Origin: Zanthoxylum bungeanum
Taxonomy: Eukaryota > Streptophyta > Magnoliopsida > Sapindales > Rutaceae
NCBI GenBank assembly: GCA_019454045.1
Contig: SKCR01037625.1
Span: 1 to 64,000 of the forward strand
DNA: 64,000 nt
Direction of reading: 5' to 3'
The stretch's first letter is position 1, and each line of letters starts with the position of its first letter. Made by a program: the position numbers and the translations under genes. Under the pieces are notes generated by a model that was not told the DNA's origin, made no database searches, and was given only the letters and a program-made list of their open reading frames with translations. This document shows positions 23,141 to 34,546 of this stretch, one piece after another.

Positions 23141-23460
23141 TATTTATAGAAGAAAATTACTACTACAAACGTAAATAAAACTGAATAATAGAAACTAAAG
23201 AAGAGAACTCTTAATTTATTTATAAGGATTTCAGAGGATGATGTACATTTGAAACTTAAGAAATCAAACTCAATTTATAAGCAAAAGAAATCCAATTCTT
23301 TATTATTATTTTTCTGATTTTTTTTATTATTTATTATTTTTTTATGAATCGCTGAATTTTCGACACGTGGCATGGTGGCTAAAAAAACGGCTCATTGAAT
23401 TTTTGACACGTGGCATACGGTGCACGTTAGCAGATTGCTTGTGATGATGACACGTGTCAT
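23141..23460 (-). promoter_or_regulatory. LTR promoter: TATA box with stacked G-box/ABRE-like sites
   Basis: TATA-like TCTATAAATA lies at 23141-23150. Upstream on the minus strand are ACGTG-core boxes at 23362-23373, 23405-23416 and 23449-23460. The last two are followed by GTGCACGTTAG. In the 5' LTR only two boxes remain (33765-33776 and 33808-33819). ACGTG cores are binding sites of plant bZIP factors, including ABA-response factors; any response here is inference. Confidence 0.5.
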
Positions 23461-24338
23461 GGTGCACGTTAGCAAAGTCAAACTTGGAAACTTTGAATTG
23501 TTGACCTGACGCATATTAGCAGTCTCCGGTGCACGTTAGAGGTCGGGATGCCAAGGGTTTCGGTGTTGAGACGCCCAAAATTACCAAAATACCTTTTTTT
23601 TTCCAAATTTCCCCAAATTTCACAGTTTTGCTCCAAATCACCTCCAGAATGTCCTGAAACTTTATTTATCTACAAAATAACACAAAACACATCAAAATAT
23701 TCACAAAAATCAAGAAATTATACAAAATATTAAGTTAAATGAGTGGGAAATAATGATATTTTTACCACTCATCACACCCCTAAACCTAACATTTTGCTAG
23801 TCCTCGAGCAAAATAAAATAACATAATAAAATTTAACTAAGCCACTTTCGTAGGGATCACGATTGCATTTAGCATATGCAACAAGCCTTTAAACCTCTAG
23901 GTGTCCCTAGTGGACGAGTTGTAGTCTCGTGAGGGTTTACATCAATGATACCCACAAACATTTTATAAAAGTAAAAAGGTAGTGAAACTAATGCACACAA
24001 AAGCAAAAAGACAAGAGAAAAGAGAATAAAGAAGTTAGTGACTAATTAGGTGAAACTTCTACTCCAAGTTTACTAGTTGTTTTGTTTCATTATAAATTAC
24101 TGAATAAGTAAATTCTCCGATTATTTTTATCATTCTTCATATACACAGTTAACAAAGTTTTATTCAACTCATTTTTGCCCACAACAGTCATAAGTGCAGT
24201 TGATAAGAGAGTAATATTTTTGTCCTAAAGTTTTATCAAAGTTCACATCTTTTGTAGTAATGGAATAAATTTTTTGATTTTTTTTTTCTGATTTTTTCTT
24301 TGATTTTTTTCTCTATTTTTTATTTATATACAATACAT

Positions 24339-24448
24339 TCCATCTATGTAGCGAGCTTTGGGTCGGTGGCTCCCGAACCAGATGGCTTTAGGGCACCAGG
24401 TGTTAAGACAGCCCTACGAACTTAATTACTCAGACTCCAGATATATAG

Positions 24449-24498
<50 letters not shown>

Positions 24499-24602
24499 TC
24501 ATTTTTTATCCATGTAGCGAGCTTTGGGCCAATGACTCTCAAACCAGTTGGTTTTAGGGCACTAGGTGTTAAAACACCCTTACAGACTTAATAACTCGGA
24601 TC
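24339..24602. repeat. Two-unit tandem repeat (copy B) with expanded TA microsatellite
   Basis: This is the same pair of units as at 369-605. Between them is a (TA)n run at about 24441-24495, which is short and T-rich in copy A. Confidence 0.85.
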
Positions 24603-25427
24603 TCAGATGTAATTTTTTTTATTCCATCACTTTTTGAGATGTTTCTCCAATTAAACTGTAGTACTTAATATTACAATCTTTTCAATTTTATTTCATGTCC
24701 GTATGTTACTATGTATGTTGATAATACCTGCCAACTGAGCATATGAAGCTCTATTTTAGTCAGTTTTATGGAGGATTTACAAATTAAATAATTCAAAATG
24801 AATTAAACAAAAAATTAACTTGTTTTGAAAAAATGGGTTTGAAATACGTATCAGGAGTGAGAATTCATTACACACAGCTATCTCTTACCAATTTCACCTT
24901 TTTAGTCAACATAAAAACCATAAACATAAAGAAATAACTTCTACTGGTCATGGTGTGTGACTAACTGTCGAATGGAATTCCCGTTGTAGATTCTCCAGAG
25001 GGAGGGTGGAGCGAGGCTCACTTAAGTACCCAAGCTTCTTAGGCTCTTATCGCTTGGTGATAGGAATAAACAACGAGTCCTCCAAACTAGTCTATCACAA
25101 CAAGCTACTGGTGAATGATTATCTAGGTGCCTTCACAGATTTTCCTTATATAGAGGTAGTGAGTGAAGGAAGACACCAAACCATCACCTAGCTTTAAATA
25201 TGCCTTTGTTTTTGAAACTTTTTTTTTAATTTTTTTTGTATTTTTCTAAAAATTTTGGACTAAAAATAAAAATACAATAAAAACAAGATACTATTATCTA
25301 TTCCTCACCCCCAAACCTAAATGAGACATTGTCCTCAATGTCTTCAATAGTAGAAGAAGAGTTTAGAAGATAGTACCTGGTTAGCTGAAATTCTACAGGA
25401 AAATTAAAGGTTAAGATCCAGATTTAT

Positions 25428-26057
25428 TTAACGTTTCTTACCACGATCATCTTCGGACCATTTTATCTTTGAAAGGATATGGTCAACTAGTGGTTCATAT
25501 GCTAAGAGTTGGTCAATTAGATCCGGAGCAGTTCTGGCAATAAAGAGTAGTTCTTTCAAAGGTTTTAACACGAACCCATTTCTCCGGGCATCATCAAGAA
25601 ACACACAAAGAAAATCATAAAATCCATCAACGTTAAACAGCCCAATTGGTTTCTGGTGCATGTTCAGGTTCGCCCAAGATAGTATTATAAAAATTTCCTC
25701 CAATGTACCCAAGCCACCTGGAAAAGCAATAAAAACATCAGAACAATTAATCATTTCCACTAGTCGTTCAGACATCCCTGGCACGATCAGTTCCTCTCCG
25801 TTTGATGATTCAATAAGATTTGCTTCTGCCAAGGGTTTTGGGATGATTCCCAAAACATGACTGCCTCATTCCTGTACGGCCTTTGAAACGATCCCCTTTA
25901 GTCCAAGATTGCCTCTGCCATATACTAAGTGCATATTTCTTACAGCTAAGACTCGAACCAATTCTTGTGCTGCTTCTATGTATTATGGTTTAGTACCAAC
26001 ACTACTACCACAAAACACATAAATGTTTTCAACTCGTCTTCTTGAAGTGGCTTCCAT
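25428..26057 (-). pseudogene. LOG-family processed pseudogene, copy B
   Basis: Collinear with copy A without indels: ATG at 26057 and 210 codons in one frame, ending early at a TAA (25428-25430) where copy A has CAA. It shares two stops with copy A: codon 25 (25983-25985) and codon 64 (25866-25868). It lacks copy A's third stop, so the longest open part is about 145 codons and includes PGGLGTLEE. Sharing of two nonsense mutations shows the gene was already dead in the element that gave rise to both insertions. Host LOG genes are normally split by several introns; none is here. It is oriented like the element, between integrase and the 3' LTR. Confidence 0.9.
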
Positions 26058-26100
26058 GTTTTACTCTGGATGTCTTCAAAAGTGCAATGATAAGTTGAAT

Positions 26101-26289
26101 TTATAGTACCTGAAAATGGTGAGTAAAAATAGCACAAGTATATTCCAAAGGACGATTAGTAGCAAAATAGTAAAATAAATCGTGATAGTCAAAAAGGTAT
26201 GGATCCTGTCGGAGAAAATAACAAAACAAATCAATTATTAGAAAAAGAAAAGAATATATGTACAAGAAAAGTAGCGACTTGATTGACAT
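26101..26289 (-). other. Exon-like segment between the two captured frames
   Basis: On the minus strand a pyrimidine-rich stretch ending TCCGACAG (about 26209) precedes about 97 bp of open sequence (DPYLFDYHDLFYYFATNRP). A CAG|GTACTA donor-like junction follows near 26111. This could be an exon captured with flanking intron sequence. I do not recognise the peptide, and the splice signals are only by eye. Confidence 0.3.
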
Positions 26290-26860
26290 CTATGCGTCAG
26301 GAACAAGCTTCTCATCCAATTTTCTTATAAATTGGCAAACATGGTCTTTTTGAGTTAGATTCCCAAGACTTAACTGTTGTCTTTCTTTTTGGAATTGTGT
26401 GTGTAATTTGTGAATGGCTATATGAACATATCCACTGGGATGCGTCTCAAGAGTCGAAGATATATCATCTACATATACCTCCTACTCAAGCCATCCCTAA
26501 TGAATTTAATTTTATCTTCACGATTATCAACACCATTCCTAAAGAACGACAACGAGTATTGCAATTCCAACGCGCACATTTGTAACAAACACTCATTTGC
26601 TTTGCTCTACGTTTCTTTGCATAGGTGCTTCTTCCAAAACCAGGTAAATAAGAACTACAAGTCTCAGAATACTCACCTGCTAGACGGACACGTGCTTCGA
26701 TTACCCAACAAATATCAGTAGGAATACCTTTGATCATCAGTAGTCTCATTCGTTCCAAGCGAGCTTTGAAAATTTTATTAGAGATTTTTGAGGGAGAGAA
26801 GGAAATTGCTTGTGAAGACTTGTGAGAGTTTCTTCCATCTTGAAATGTCTTAATCTGCAA
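26290..26860 (-). pseudogene. Cys-rich host-like reading frame, frameshifted (copy B)
   Basis: This copy shows the upstream part missing in copy A: a stretch reaching from about 26860 through GFGRSTYAKKRRAKQ into CYKCARWNC. A 1-bp deletion near 26528 (ATCAACACC against ATCAAACACC in copy A) and a small insertion near 26477 break the frame. The protein family is unknown to me. The basic KKRRAK run and paired cysteines suggest a nuclear or nucleic-acid-binding host protein, which is inference only. Confidence 0.5.
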
Positions 26861-26976
26861 AAACTAAACACACAAAATTAAATCATACCAAATCACAATT
26901 TATACACAAATTGCATGGGTTGCCTCCATGCGAGCGCTAAGTTTTAAGTCGTCAGCTAGACGTGATTGCCTGAACG

Positions 26977-28880
26977 TTATACTGGATCTGAAAGTGTGAC
27001 ACTTTCTTTTTGTCGCTCCAACGGTTCTCCCCAGTAGTGCTTGACCCGCTGACTGTTAACTTTGAATGTGTTGTTGGTCTTGGGATACAGTAACTCTACA
27101 TCTCCATATGGTAAAACCTGAGTGATCACAAATGGACCTGACCACCTTGATTTCAACTTTCCAGGGAAAAGTTTCAACCTCGAGTTGTACAACAACACTT
27201 TTGCCTTGGTTTCAATTGTCTGTGCTTATTTTTAGGTCATGCCATTTCTTGGTCTTTTCCTTGTACAATTTGGCATTCTCATAAGCTTGTAGGCGAAATT
27301 CCTCCAATTCATTGAGTTGGTGAAGTCTTTTCTTTCCTGCAGCTTGTGGATCAAGATTCAACTTCTTCAGTGCCTAGTACGCCTTTTGTTCAAGCTCAAC
27401 TGGCAGATGGCATGCTTTCCCAAACACCAATTGATATGGGGACATACCAATGGGTGTCTTATAAGCTGTCCGGTAGGCCCATAATGCATCATCTAGTTTT
27501 GTTGACCAGTCCCTCCTTATTGATCCAACAGTTCTCTCCAAGATTCTTTTGATTTCTCTGTTTGAAACTTCAACTTGCCCATTTGACTGTGGATGGTAGG
27601 CTGTGGCAACCTTGTGAGTAACTCCGTATTTAGATAGAAGTGCATCAAAATATCTGTTGCAGAAATGTGTGCCACCATCACTGATAATTGCTCGAGGTGT
27701 TCCGAAGCGAGTGAAAATATTCTTTTTCAAGAATTTGATCACCACCTTTGAATCATTGGATGGTAGTGCAATTGCTTCAACCCATTTTGAGACGTAATCT
27801 ACAACAACCAAGATGTATAGGTTTCCGAATGATGGAACAAAGGGTCCCATGAAATCAATTCCCCATACATCGAATGACTCCACTTCCAGAATGTTTTGCA
27901 ATGGTCATTCATTTCTCCTCGAAATATTTCCCATTCTCTGACATTTGTCACATTGAAGAACAAACAAGTGAGCATCTTTAAAAAGAGTGGGCCAGAACAA
28001 ACCTGATTGAAGGACTTTAGCTGCAGTTTTATTTCCACTGAAATGTCCGCCGTATGATGATGAATGACATTGCTGCAAAACACTTTTGACTTCTTCCTGT
28101 GGAACACATCGTCTCAGTAATTGATCAGCATATCGTTTGAACAGGTACGACTCATCCCAAACATAATGTTTGACTTCTTTGAAGAATTTCTTTCGTTGCT
28201 GAGTTGTCCATTCCAACGGCCATTTTCCTGATACTATGTAGTTGACATAGTCAGCATACCAAGGGACTTCCTGTTGTTTTATGGCAAACAATTGTTCATC
28301 TGGAAAAATTTCTTTAATTGATAGTTCTTTACCAGCTGTTTCTCCATTCTCGAGACCTCGATAGATGATCTGCCACTTGGTTTTCTGTTCCTTTCCTGTC
28401 TCTGATCTCCACATCGAATTCTTGCAGAAGAAGTATCCAACGGATCAATCTGGGTTTGGCATCTTTCTTTGTGATCAGGTATTTGATTGCTGAATGATCT
28501 GTGTAGACCACCACTTTGGGACCCAGCACAGATAAGAGCGAAATTTGTCAAAAACGAACACAACTGCAAGTAACTCATTTTCAGTGGTTGTGTAGTTGAG
28601 TTGAACTTCATTCAAAGTTCTGCCGGAGTAGTAAATGGTGTGGAATATCTTTGCTTTGCGTTGTCCCAAAACTGCACCTATAGTAAAATCACTAGCATCA
28701 CACATTACCTCAAATGGAAGGGTCCAATCTGGTGCTACTATGATGGGGGCAGAGATCAGCTTCTGTTTTAAGATCTCAAAAGCTTCATGGCATTCTTTGG
28801 TGAAGTTGAAAGACACATCCTTTTCTAGAAGATTGCAAAGAGGTTTTTCAATTTTGGAAAAGTCTTTGATAAATCTTCTG
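26977..28880 (-). pseudogene. RNase H and integrase part of Athila-like pol
   Basis: Reading minus: RNase H (VMCDASDFTIGAVLGQ and TDHSAIKYL, ending [12 protein letters not shown]), then integrase. The integrase shows an HHCC finger (CHSSSYGGHF then CDKCQRMG), the catalytic core WGIDFMGPF, and ISDGGTHF followed by the Glu in [10 protein letters not shown]. It ends with the C-terminal GPFVI and PYGDVEL stretch that closes at [12 protein letters not shown] interrupts integrase at about 27902, and RNase H and integrase lie in different frames in places. Several breaks make it non-functional. Confidence 0.9.
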
Positions 28881-30571
28881 TAAAAACCTGCATGTCCAAG
28901 AAAAAACTCCGAATTCCTTTGACTGATTTTGGTGGAGGTATTTTTCAATTGTTTCGATCTTTTCTTTGTCTACCTCGATTCCCTTTTGTGAGATCCGTGT
29001 CCAAGAACTATGCCTTCCTGCACCATAAAGTGGCATTTCTCCCAATTGAGTATCAGATTTGTATCTTCACACCTTTGTAACACTTGTTCCAGATTTTGCA
29101 AACAATGATTAAAAGAATCTCCGAACATAGAAAAATCATCCATGAAAACCTTCATACTCTGCTCCAGCATGTCTAAGAAGATGGCCTTCATGCAACGCTG
29201 AAATGTGGCAGGGGCATTACATAATCCAAATGGCATCATGCGGAAAGCAAAAGTACCATAGGGACATGTAAATGTGGTATCTCCTGATCTTCAGGGGCGA
29301 TATCAATCTGATTGTACCCTGAATATCCATCCAGAAAGTAATAGAACTCATGTCCTGAAATTTGTCCAGCATCTGATCAATGAATGGCAGGGGAAAATGA
29401 TCCTTCCTCGTGGCTTTGTTCAGCTTTCTGTAATCCATACATACTCTCCATCCAGTCACCGTTCTTGTTGGGATTAGCTCATTCTTTTCATTGGTAACCA
29501 CAGTAATTCCTCATTTCTTTGGTACACATTGCATAGGACTTACCCAACTGCTGTCTGAGATAGGATAGATGATGCCAACATCCAACTATTTGATGATTTC
29601 TGTCTTCACAACTTCCTTATGATTGGATTGAGTCTTCGTTGATGTTCTACTGTGGGTTTGTACTCATCGTTCATCAGGATCTTGTGCATGCAGAATGATG
29701 GACTAATGCCTCGAATGTCTGCTATAGTCCATCCAATGGCTTTCTTGTGCTCTCGTACACACTCATAACTTTTCTTCCTGCTCCAATGTTAGAGAAGATG
29801 AAATAATAACAGGTAATTCAGAAGATTTTCCAAGAAATGCATACTTGAGATGACTCGAAAGTAACTTCAACTCCAACTGTGGTGGTTCTTCAATCAAAGG
29901 ATTGATCCAGTCTTTCTTTGGTAGTTCCAAACTTTCAATTGGTTGTGTCACTTTGAAACGAAATGGCTTGTCAAGATAGTTGATACATTCCAGAATTTCA
30001 GCATCTAAGTCAGTTTCAGTCATGTTGGTGATGCAAGCTTTAAGTTTGTCCGTAGGAACTGTATCAGTATCATGAATGATACTATCAACAACATCAATTC
30101 TGAAACATTCTTAATCTTTTTTTCTTCACTCGGAATTTCATGGCTTTGAAAACATTGAAGGTAACTTCTTGGTCCTGAACTTTCATGGTTAGTTCTCTTT
30201 TTGTACATCAATCACAGTTCGATCTGTTGCTAAGAATGGTCTCCCAAGGATGATTGGCATATCTTTATCTTCATCCATGTCAAGGATAATGAAGTCTGCT
30301 GGTAGAATAAGTTTAATCAACTTGACTAGCACATCTTCAACTACTCCTCTTGGAAATGCAAGTGTTCGATCAGCAAGTTGTAGTGAAACTGAAGTAGGCA
30401 TTGCTTCTCCAATTTGCAGTTTCCTGTAAATGAAAAAGGCATTAAATTAACACTTGCACCTAAATCACATAAAGCCTTACCGAAGTTATGTTCTCCAATG
30501 ATGCAAGGAATGGTGAAACTTCCAGGATCCTTCAAATTTGGGGGAAGTTTTCTCTGAATGATGGCGTGCAT
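28880..30571 (-). pseudogene. Protease and reverse transcriptase part of Athila-like pol
   Basis: The protease motif is ALCDLGASVNLMP at about 30450, the DLGA form usual in Athila-type elements. RT motifs include [25 protein letters not shown] and FMDDFSMFG, where the catalytic DD pair is intact. Frameshifts and stops split the region into at least five open pieces, for example around 29220, 29510, 29760 and 30200. Confidence 0.9.
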
Positions 30572-31224
30572 TCTTCTGATAATGCTACTGTCTCATAATC
30601 TCCCAATCTCTGTTTTCGTGAAAGAATGTCTTTCATGAATTTAGTATAACTGGGCATTTGTTCCAAAGCTTCTGCAAATGGGATGTTGATGTGCAGCTTT
30701 TTGAAAACCTCCAAGAATCGAGCAAACTGCTTGTCCAGTTTGCTTTTCTGAAGACGCTGAGGAAAAGGTGGAGGTGGAGTGATCTGTTCTTTTTCCTTTG
30801 CTCTTTTTCATTTATTTCTTTTTCCTCCATCTGTTTCTTTGCTTCTTTTGGAATATCTTCAACGGTTTCCTTGATTCCAACATCTTTGTTGATTTCAGTA
30901 CCACTTTTCAAGGTGATGGCTTGACATGCTCCTTCCCTCGGTTCCTCGGATTTGGTTCTGTATTGCTGGGAAGATTTCCTGGTGGTCTGTAACTTTGAGC
31001 ATTGGCTAGTTGTCCAATTTGATTCTCCAGTGCTTTGATGGAAGCAGATTGGTTTTGAAACATAGCATCATATGCTGCTTGTTGCTTTTTGAACATCTCT
31101 GCAAGCTAATCTTTCATTTCTGGGTCTTTTTCAAACTCCTGGCTTTTGTTCTGTTGCTGGAATCCAGGTGGTGGATAGTTCTTTTGCCCTGAATTGTTGC
31201 TCATGAGAAATTGGGATGATTCCT

Positions 31225-32265
31225 CTACCCTGGATTGTAGGTGTTGGAATATGGATTATTCCCCTGTCTGTTGAAATTGTTGACATAATTCACCGTTTCT
31301 TCATGTTGATTTTGTTCTGGTGCTTCTCCATATGGTGAATTTGTGGTTCCAATGTTGTTTTGCATACCGAGAGTCTCCATGAATTTGCATATTTGATCTA
31401 GTTTGGTACTTACTATTGAATTGGCTCCAACCTCATAAATTCCAACAATTCGTTGAATCATGCTTCTTTCTGTTGGCCACAAGGAATTATTGTTGGCAAT
31501 TTCTTCGATTAGGTCCCAAGCTTGATCTTCTCATTTTGCCATCAATGCTCCTCCAGCAGCAGCATCAATTGTGGTTCTCATTATTCCAGAAAGTCCATTA
31601 TAGAATGTTTGGACTTGAAGCCATTTTGGAATCTCATGGTGAGGACATTTCCGGAGCAAATCTTTGTACCTTTCCCAACCTTTATAGAGAGTTTCTGATT
31701 CTTATTGTACAAAAGATGTGATGTCATTCCTCAGTTTTCCAGTTCTGGCTGGTGGAAAGGACTTTGCAAGAAATTTGGTGGCTAAAGTGTTCCAAGTTCT
31801 GATAGAACCTGCTGGAAGTGAATGTAGCCAAGCTTTAGCTCTGTCCTTCAAGGAGTATGGAAAAACACGCAGTCTTATTGCTTTTTCAGCTTCTCGGTTG
31901 TAATTGAAAGTGCCGCAAACTTCCAGGAAGTTGCTGATGTGGGTATTAGGATCTTCAGTTGTTTTTCCCCCATGTTGCACTGATTGCTGAATCATCTGAA
32001 TGTAAGTTTTGATGTCACATGTATTCGCTGGTAAATGAGGAAGTACAATACATGAAATGAGGCCATCAACCACCAGAATGGTTATGTCTCGAATGAGAAT
32101 TGGTGGTGCAATCTCCAAAGGTTCAGGTTCCATGTTAACAATTGCTTCTTGGCCTTGTCTCCTTTCCCTTCTCAACTGTCTGATGGTTCTTTCAATTTCT
32201 GGGTCAAGCGGTCGTAGTTCAAAGATTCTGGTTTGTCTCATTAAGATTATGATAACCTGAAACAC
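31225..32265 (-). pseudogene. gag of the Athila-like element, broken
   Basis: The first 560 bp are open on the minus strand (an ATG is at 32241). They contain AWLHSLPAGSIRTW and KFLAKSFPPARTGKLR, typical of Athila/Tat-type gag. A stop near 31702 and others further on divide the rest, in which the remaining gag core (RTTIDAAAGGALMAK type) can still be read. The part from 30600 to 31220 is degenerate. Confidence 0.85.
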
Positions 32266-32349
32266 AATAAAACGAAAACAATAAGTAAAAAGAAAATTAG
32301 ATACAAGTAACGTATATAACCTCTAAACTAATAGTAAAAGATAAAGAAG

Positions 32350-32367
32350 TCCCCGGTAACGGCGTCA
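32350..32367 (-). other. Primer binding site, tRNA-Asp type
   Basis: On the minus strand TGACGCCGTTACCGGGGA begins six bases after the 5' LTR end. It matches the 18-nt 3' end complement of plant tRNA-Asp (TGGCGCCGTTGCCGGGGA) except at two positions. The intact form occurs at 63111-63128. Confidence 0.9.
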
Positions 32368-32373
32368 AAAACT

Positions 32374-34121
32374 TGACCGGCGTAATCACACACGTATAAC
32401 GCAAGCTCACGTATCATTCAAGTAGTATAAAAAATATCGATCCCAGAGGACTTAATATCTATTCTATTAATTTTATGAGGTCAAGTGATTACTAATATCT
32501 AACAAGTTGTTTGAAAGGATAATGATGATTCTAAATTTAAAACAAGTAAAAGAAATTGAGAGTAAATTAACGAGAATTAAAACTATCTAGGGTTGTGAAT
32601 TCTTCCAATATTAATTAAAAGATGAAGTAGTTAAATCATAGTTCGGTAAATATTGATTTATTAATCTGAATATTAAATTATGTAAAAGCCTATTCCGATG
32701 GTCATTTACAAATACCTAGTTTAATTCAATTGAATCATATGTCTATGTCAACCAAATTACCTAGATTCATTAAGTTTGAATTCCAATTATGATTACCCCC
32801 GCCCAACAGGTATATTCCTATCCTGTAAGGAAATCTATTAAAGGTTTATCTATCCTTAAAGAAGATCGTGGGTTGTTGAGTATAAGGTCCTTAAACTTAA
32901 AGTCCATATGTCTAGTTCATTTTAGGTTTATCTATTCAATTTTATTAGTGACCAGTTAATAAAAAGGCATTAAGATTATGACTCAACAAATAACTCTTTA
33001 ATTACCCAAACTATAATCTAACCCTTTTTAAAACCGGTGATATTAGATTTTATAACAACCCTAGATATTTAATTTAGTTACAACAAATAGCTAAAGAATG
33101 ATATAAACTTAAAAGACATAAAATGAAATTACTGAAAAGTAATAAAAAGAAATGCTAAGGTAACATGAATTAACTTCTACTATTCACTATTTAGATATCT
33201 CCCATAAAATAATATATATAATCTTGTGATATTTTAAATCAACCGTCCGGAATGGCGGTATTCTGATTAAGTCAAATTCAAATATACCAGCCATAAGGCG
33301 GAACAGAAATATAAACTTAAACCAACCGTCCAGTATGGCGGTATCCTCATTAAGTCAGGTTTAACCAATTTAAATTGAATAACCAACCGTCCGGAATGGT
33401 AGTATCCTTTATTAATTCAGGTTTTAAATAGTTTATATATTATATTTTAAGGGAGATTAATCTAAATAGCAAAAGTAAAAGAATTATTTTTTACCTCAAC
33501 ATGGAGAAGTTAGCTCCTCATGGATGAATGAGAACTACTATTTATAGAAGAGAATTACTACTACAAACGTAAATAAAACTGAATAAAAGAAACTAAAGAA
33601 GAAAACTCTCAATTTATTTATAAGGATTTCAGAGGATGAGGTACATTTGAAACTTAAGAAATCAAACTCAATTTATAGGCCAAAAAAATCCAATTCTTTA
33701 TTATTATTTTTCTGATTTTTTTTAATTATTATTTAATTATTTTTTTTTGAATCGCTGAATTTTCGACACGTGGCATGGTGGCTAAAAAAACGGCTCGTTG
33801 AATTTTTGACACGTGGCATGGTGCACGTTAGCAAAGTCAAACTTGGAAACTTTGACTTGTTGACCTGGCGCATATTAGCAGTCTCCGGTGCACGTTAGAG
33901 GTCGGGATGCCAAGGGTTTCGGTGTCGAGACGCCCAAAATTACCAAAATACCCTTTTTGCCAAATTTCACAGTTTTGCTCCAAATCACCTCCAGAATGTC
34001 CTGAAACTTTATTTATCTACAAAATAACACAAAACACATCAAAATATTCACAAAACTCAAGAAACTATACAAAATATTAAGTTAAATGAGTGGGGAATAG
34101 TGATAGTTTTACCACTCATCA
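32374..34121 (-). repeat. 5' LTR of the Athila-like element
   Basis: 1748 bp, homologous to 21974-23774. It lacks one of the three ACGTG boxes and differs by scattered substitutions. A TATA-like TCTATAAATA lies near 33539-33548. Confidence 0.95.
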
Positions 34122-34375
34122 ATACTGGATCGTAATACGCAATACTACGTATACTACGCCTGAAAAAGATTACATATTCTTTTACAGAATATTTTTGGAG
34201 AATTGGGTAGGACGGTGCTTTGCTAGAAGCCAACATTGTCTTGTAAATCGGTAAGGACGTGGTACTGGGTACGCACGTATTCGGATAGTCCGATAACCGT
34301 ATTTACTGCCAACATATCCAGGGATCTATTGGGTCGCATCCCGAAGATTCACCGATGATGTTTGTCTCGAACAAA

Positions 34376-34546
34376 ATTAATCTGGGATTAATTATGAGAG
34401 AGAAAATTAATCTGGGATTAATTACGGCAATAAATTAATTTGGGATTAATTAAAGGAGAAAGAATTAATCTGGGATTAATTGCGTCAATGATTTATCTGG
34501 GAATAAATTCGTCAAAGAGAGAGAACACAATTAATTTAGAATTAAT
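34376..34546. repeat. Tandem repeat of about 30 bp in the LTR of element W
   Basis: ATTAATCTGGGATTAATT recurs at about 34376, 34406, 34434 and 34464, with two decayed units at 34491 and 34529. Each unit is a near-palindrome (ATTAAT..ATTAAT). Confidence 0.8.

Larger units (their letters stand above)
21974..23774 (-). repeat. 3' LTR of the Athila-like element
   Basis: 1801 bp. Reading on the minus strand: U3 from 23774, three GACACGTGGCAT-like boxes (23362-23460), and a TATA box TCTATAAATA at 23141-23150. Three copies of a CCGTCCGGAATGGCGGTATC-like unit follow at about 22844-23009. It differs from the 5' LTR by substitutions and several indels, so the insertion is older than Copia T. Confidence 0.95.
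21974..34121 (-). mobile_element. Complete Athila-like Gypsy retrotransposon (copy B) carrying host-derived sequence
   Basis: It is flanked by the 5-bp duplication ATACT (21969-21973 and 34122-34126). LTRs: 3' LTR 21974-23774 (1801 bp) and 5' LTR 32374-34121 (1748 bp), TGATGAGTGG..CGGTCA on the minus strand. The primer site at 32350-32367 matches tRNA-Asp with two mismatches. On the minus strand the order is gag (from 32265), protease, RT, RNase H and integrase (to 26977). A 3.2-kb 3' region follows, with a Cys-rich frame and a LOG-family copy where Athila elements usually carry an env-like frame. pol and gag contain many stops and frameshifts, so it is not autonomous. The internal TTTAGGGGTG beside the 3' LTR may be its polypurine tract. 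Confidence 0.95.
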
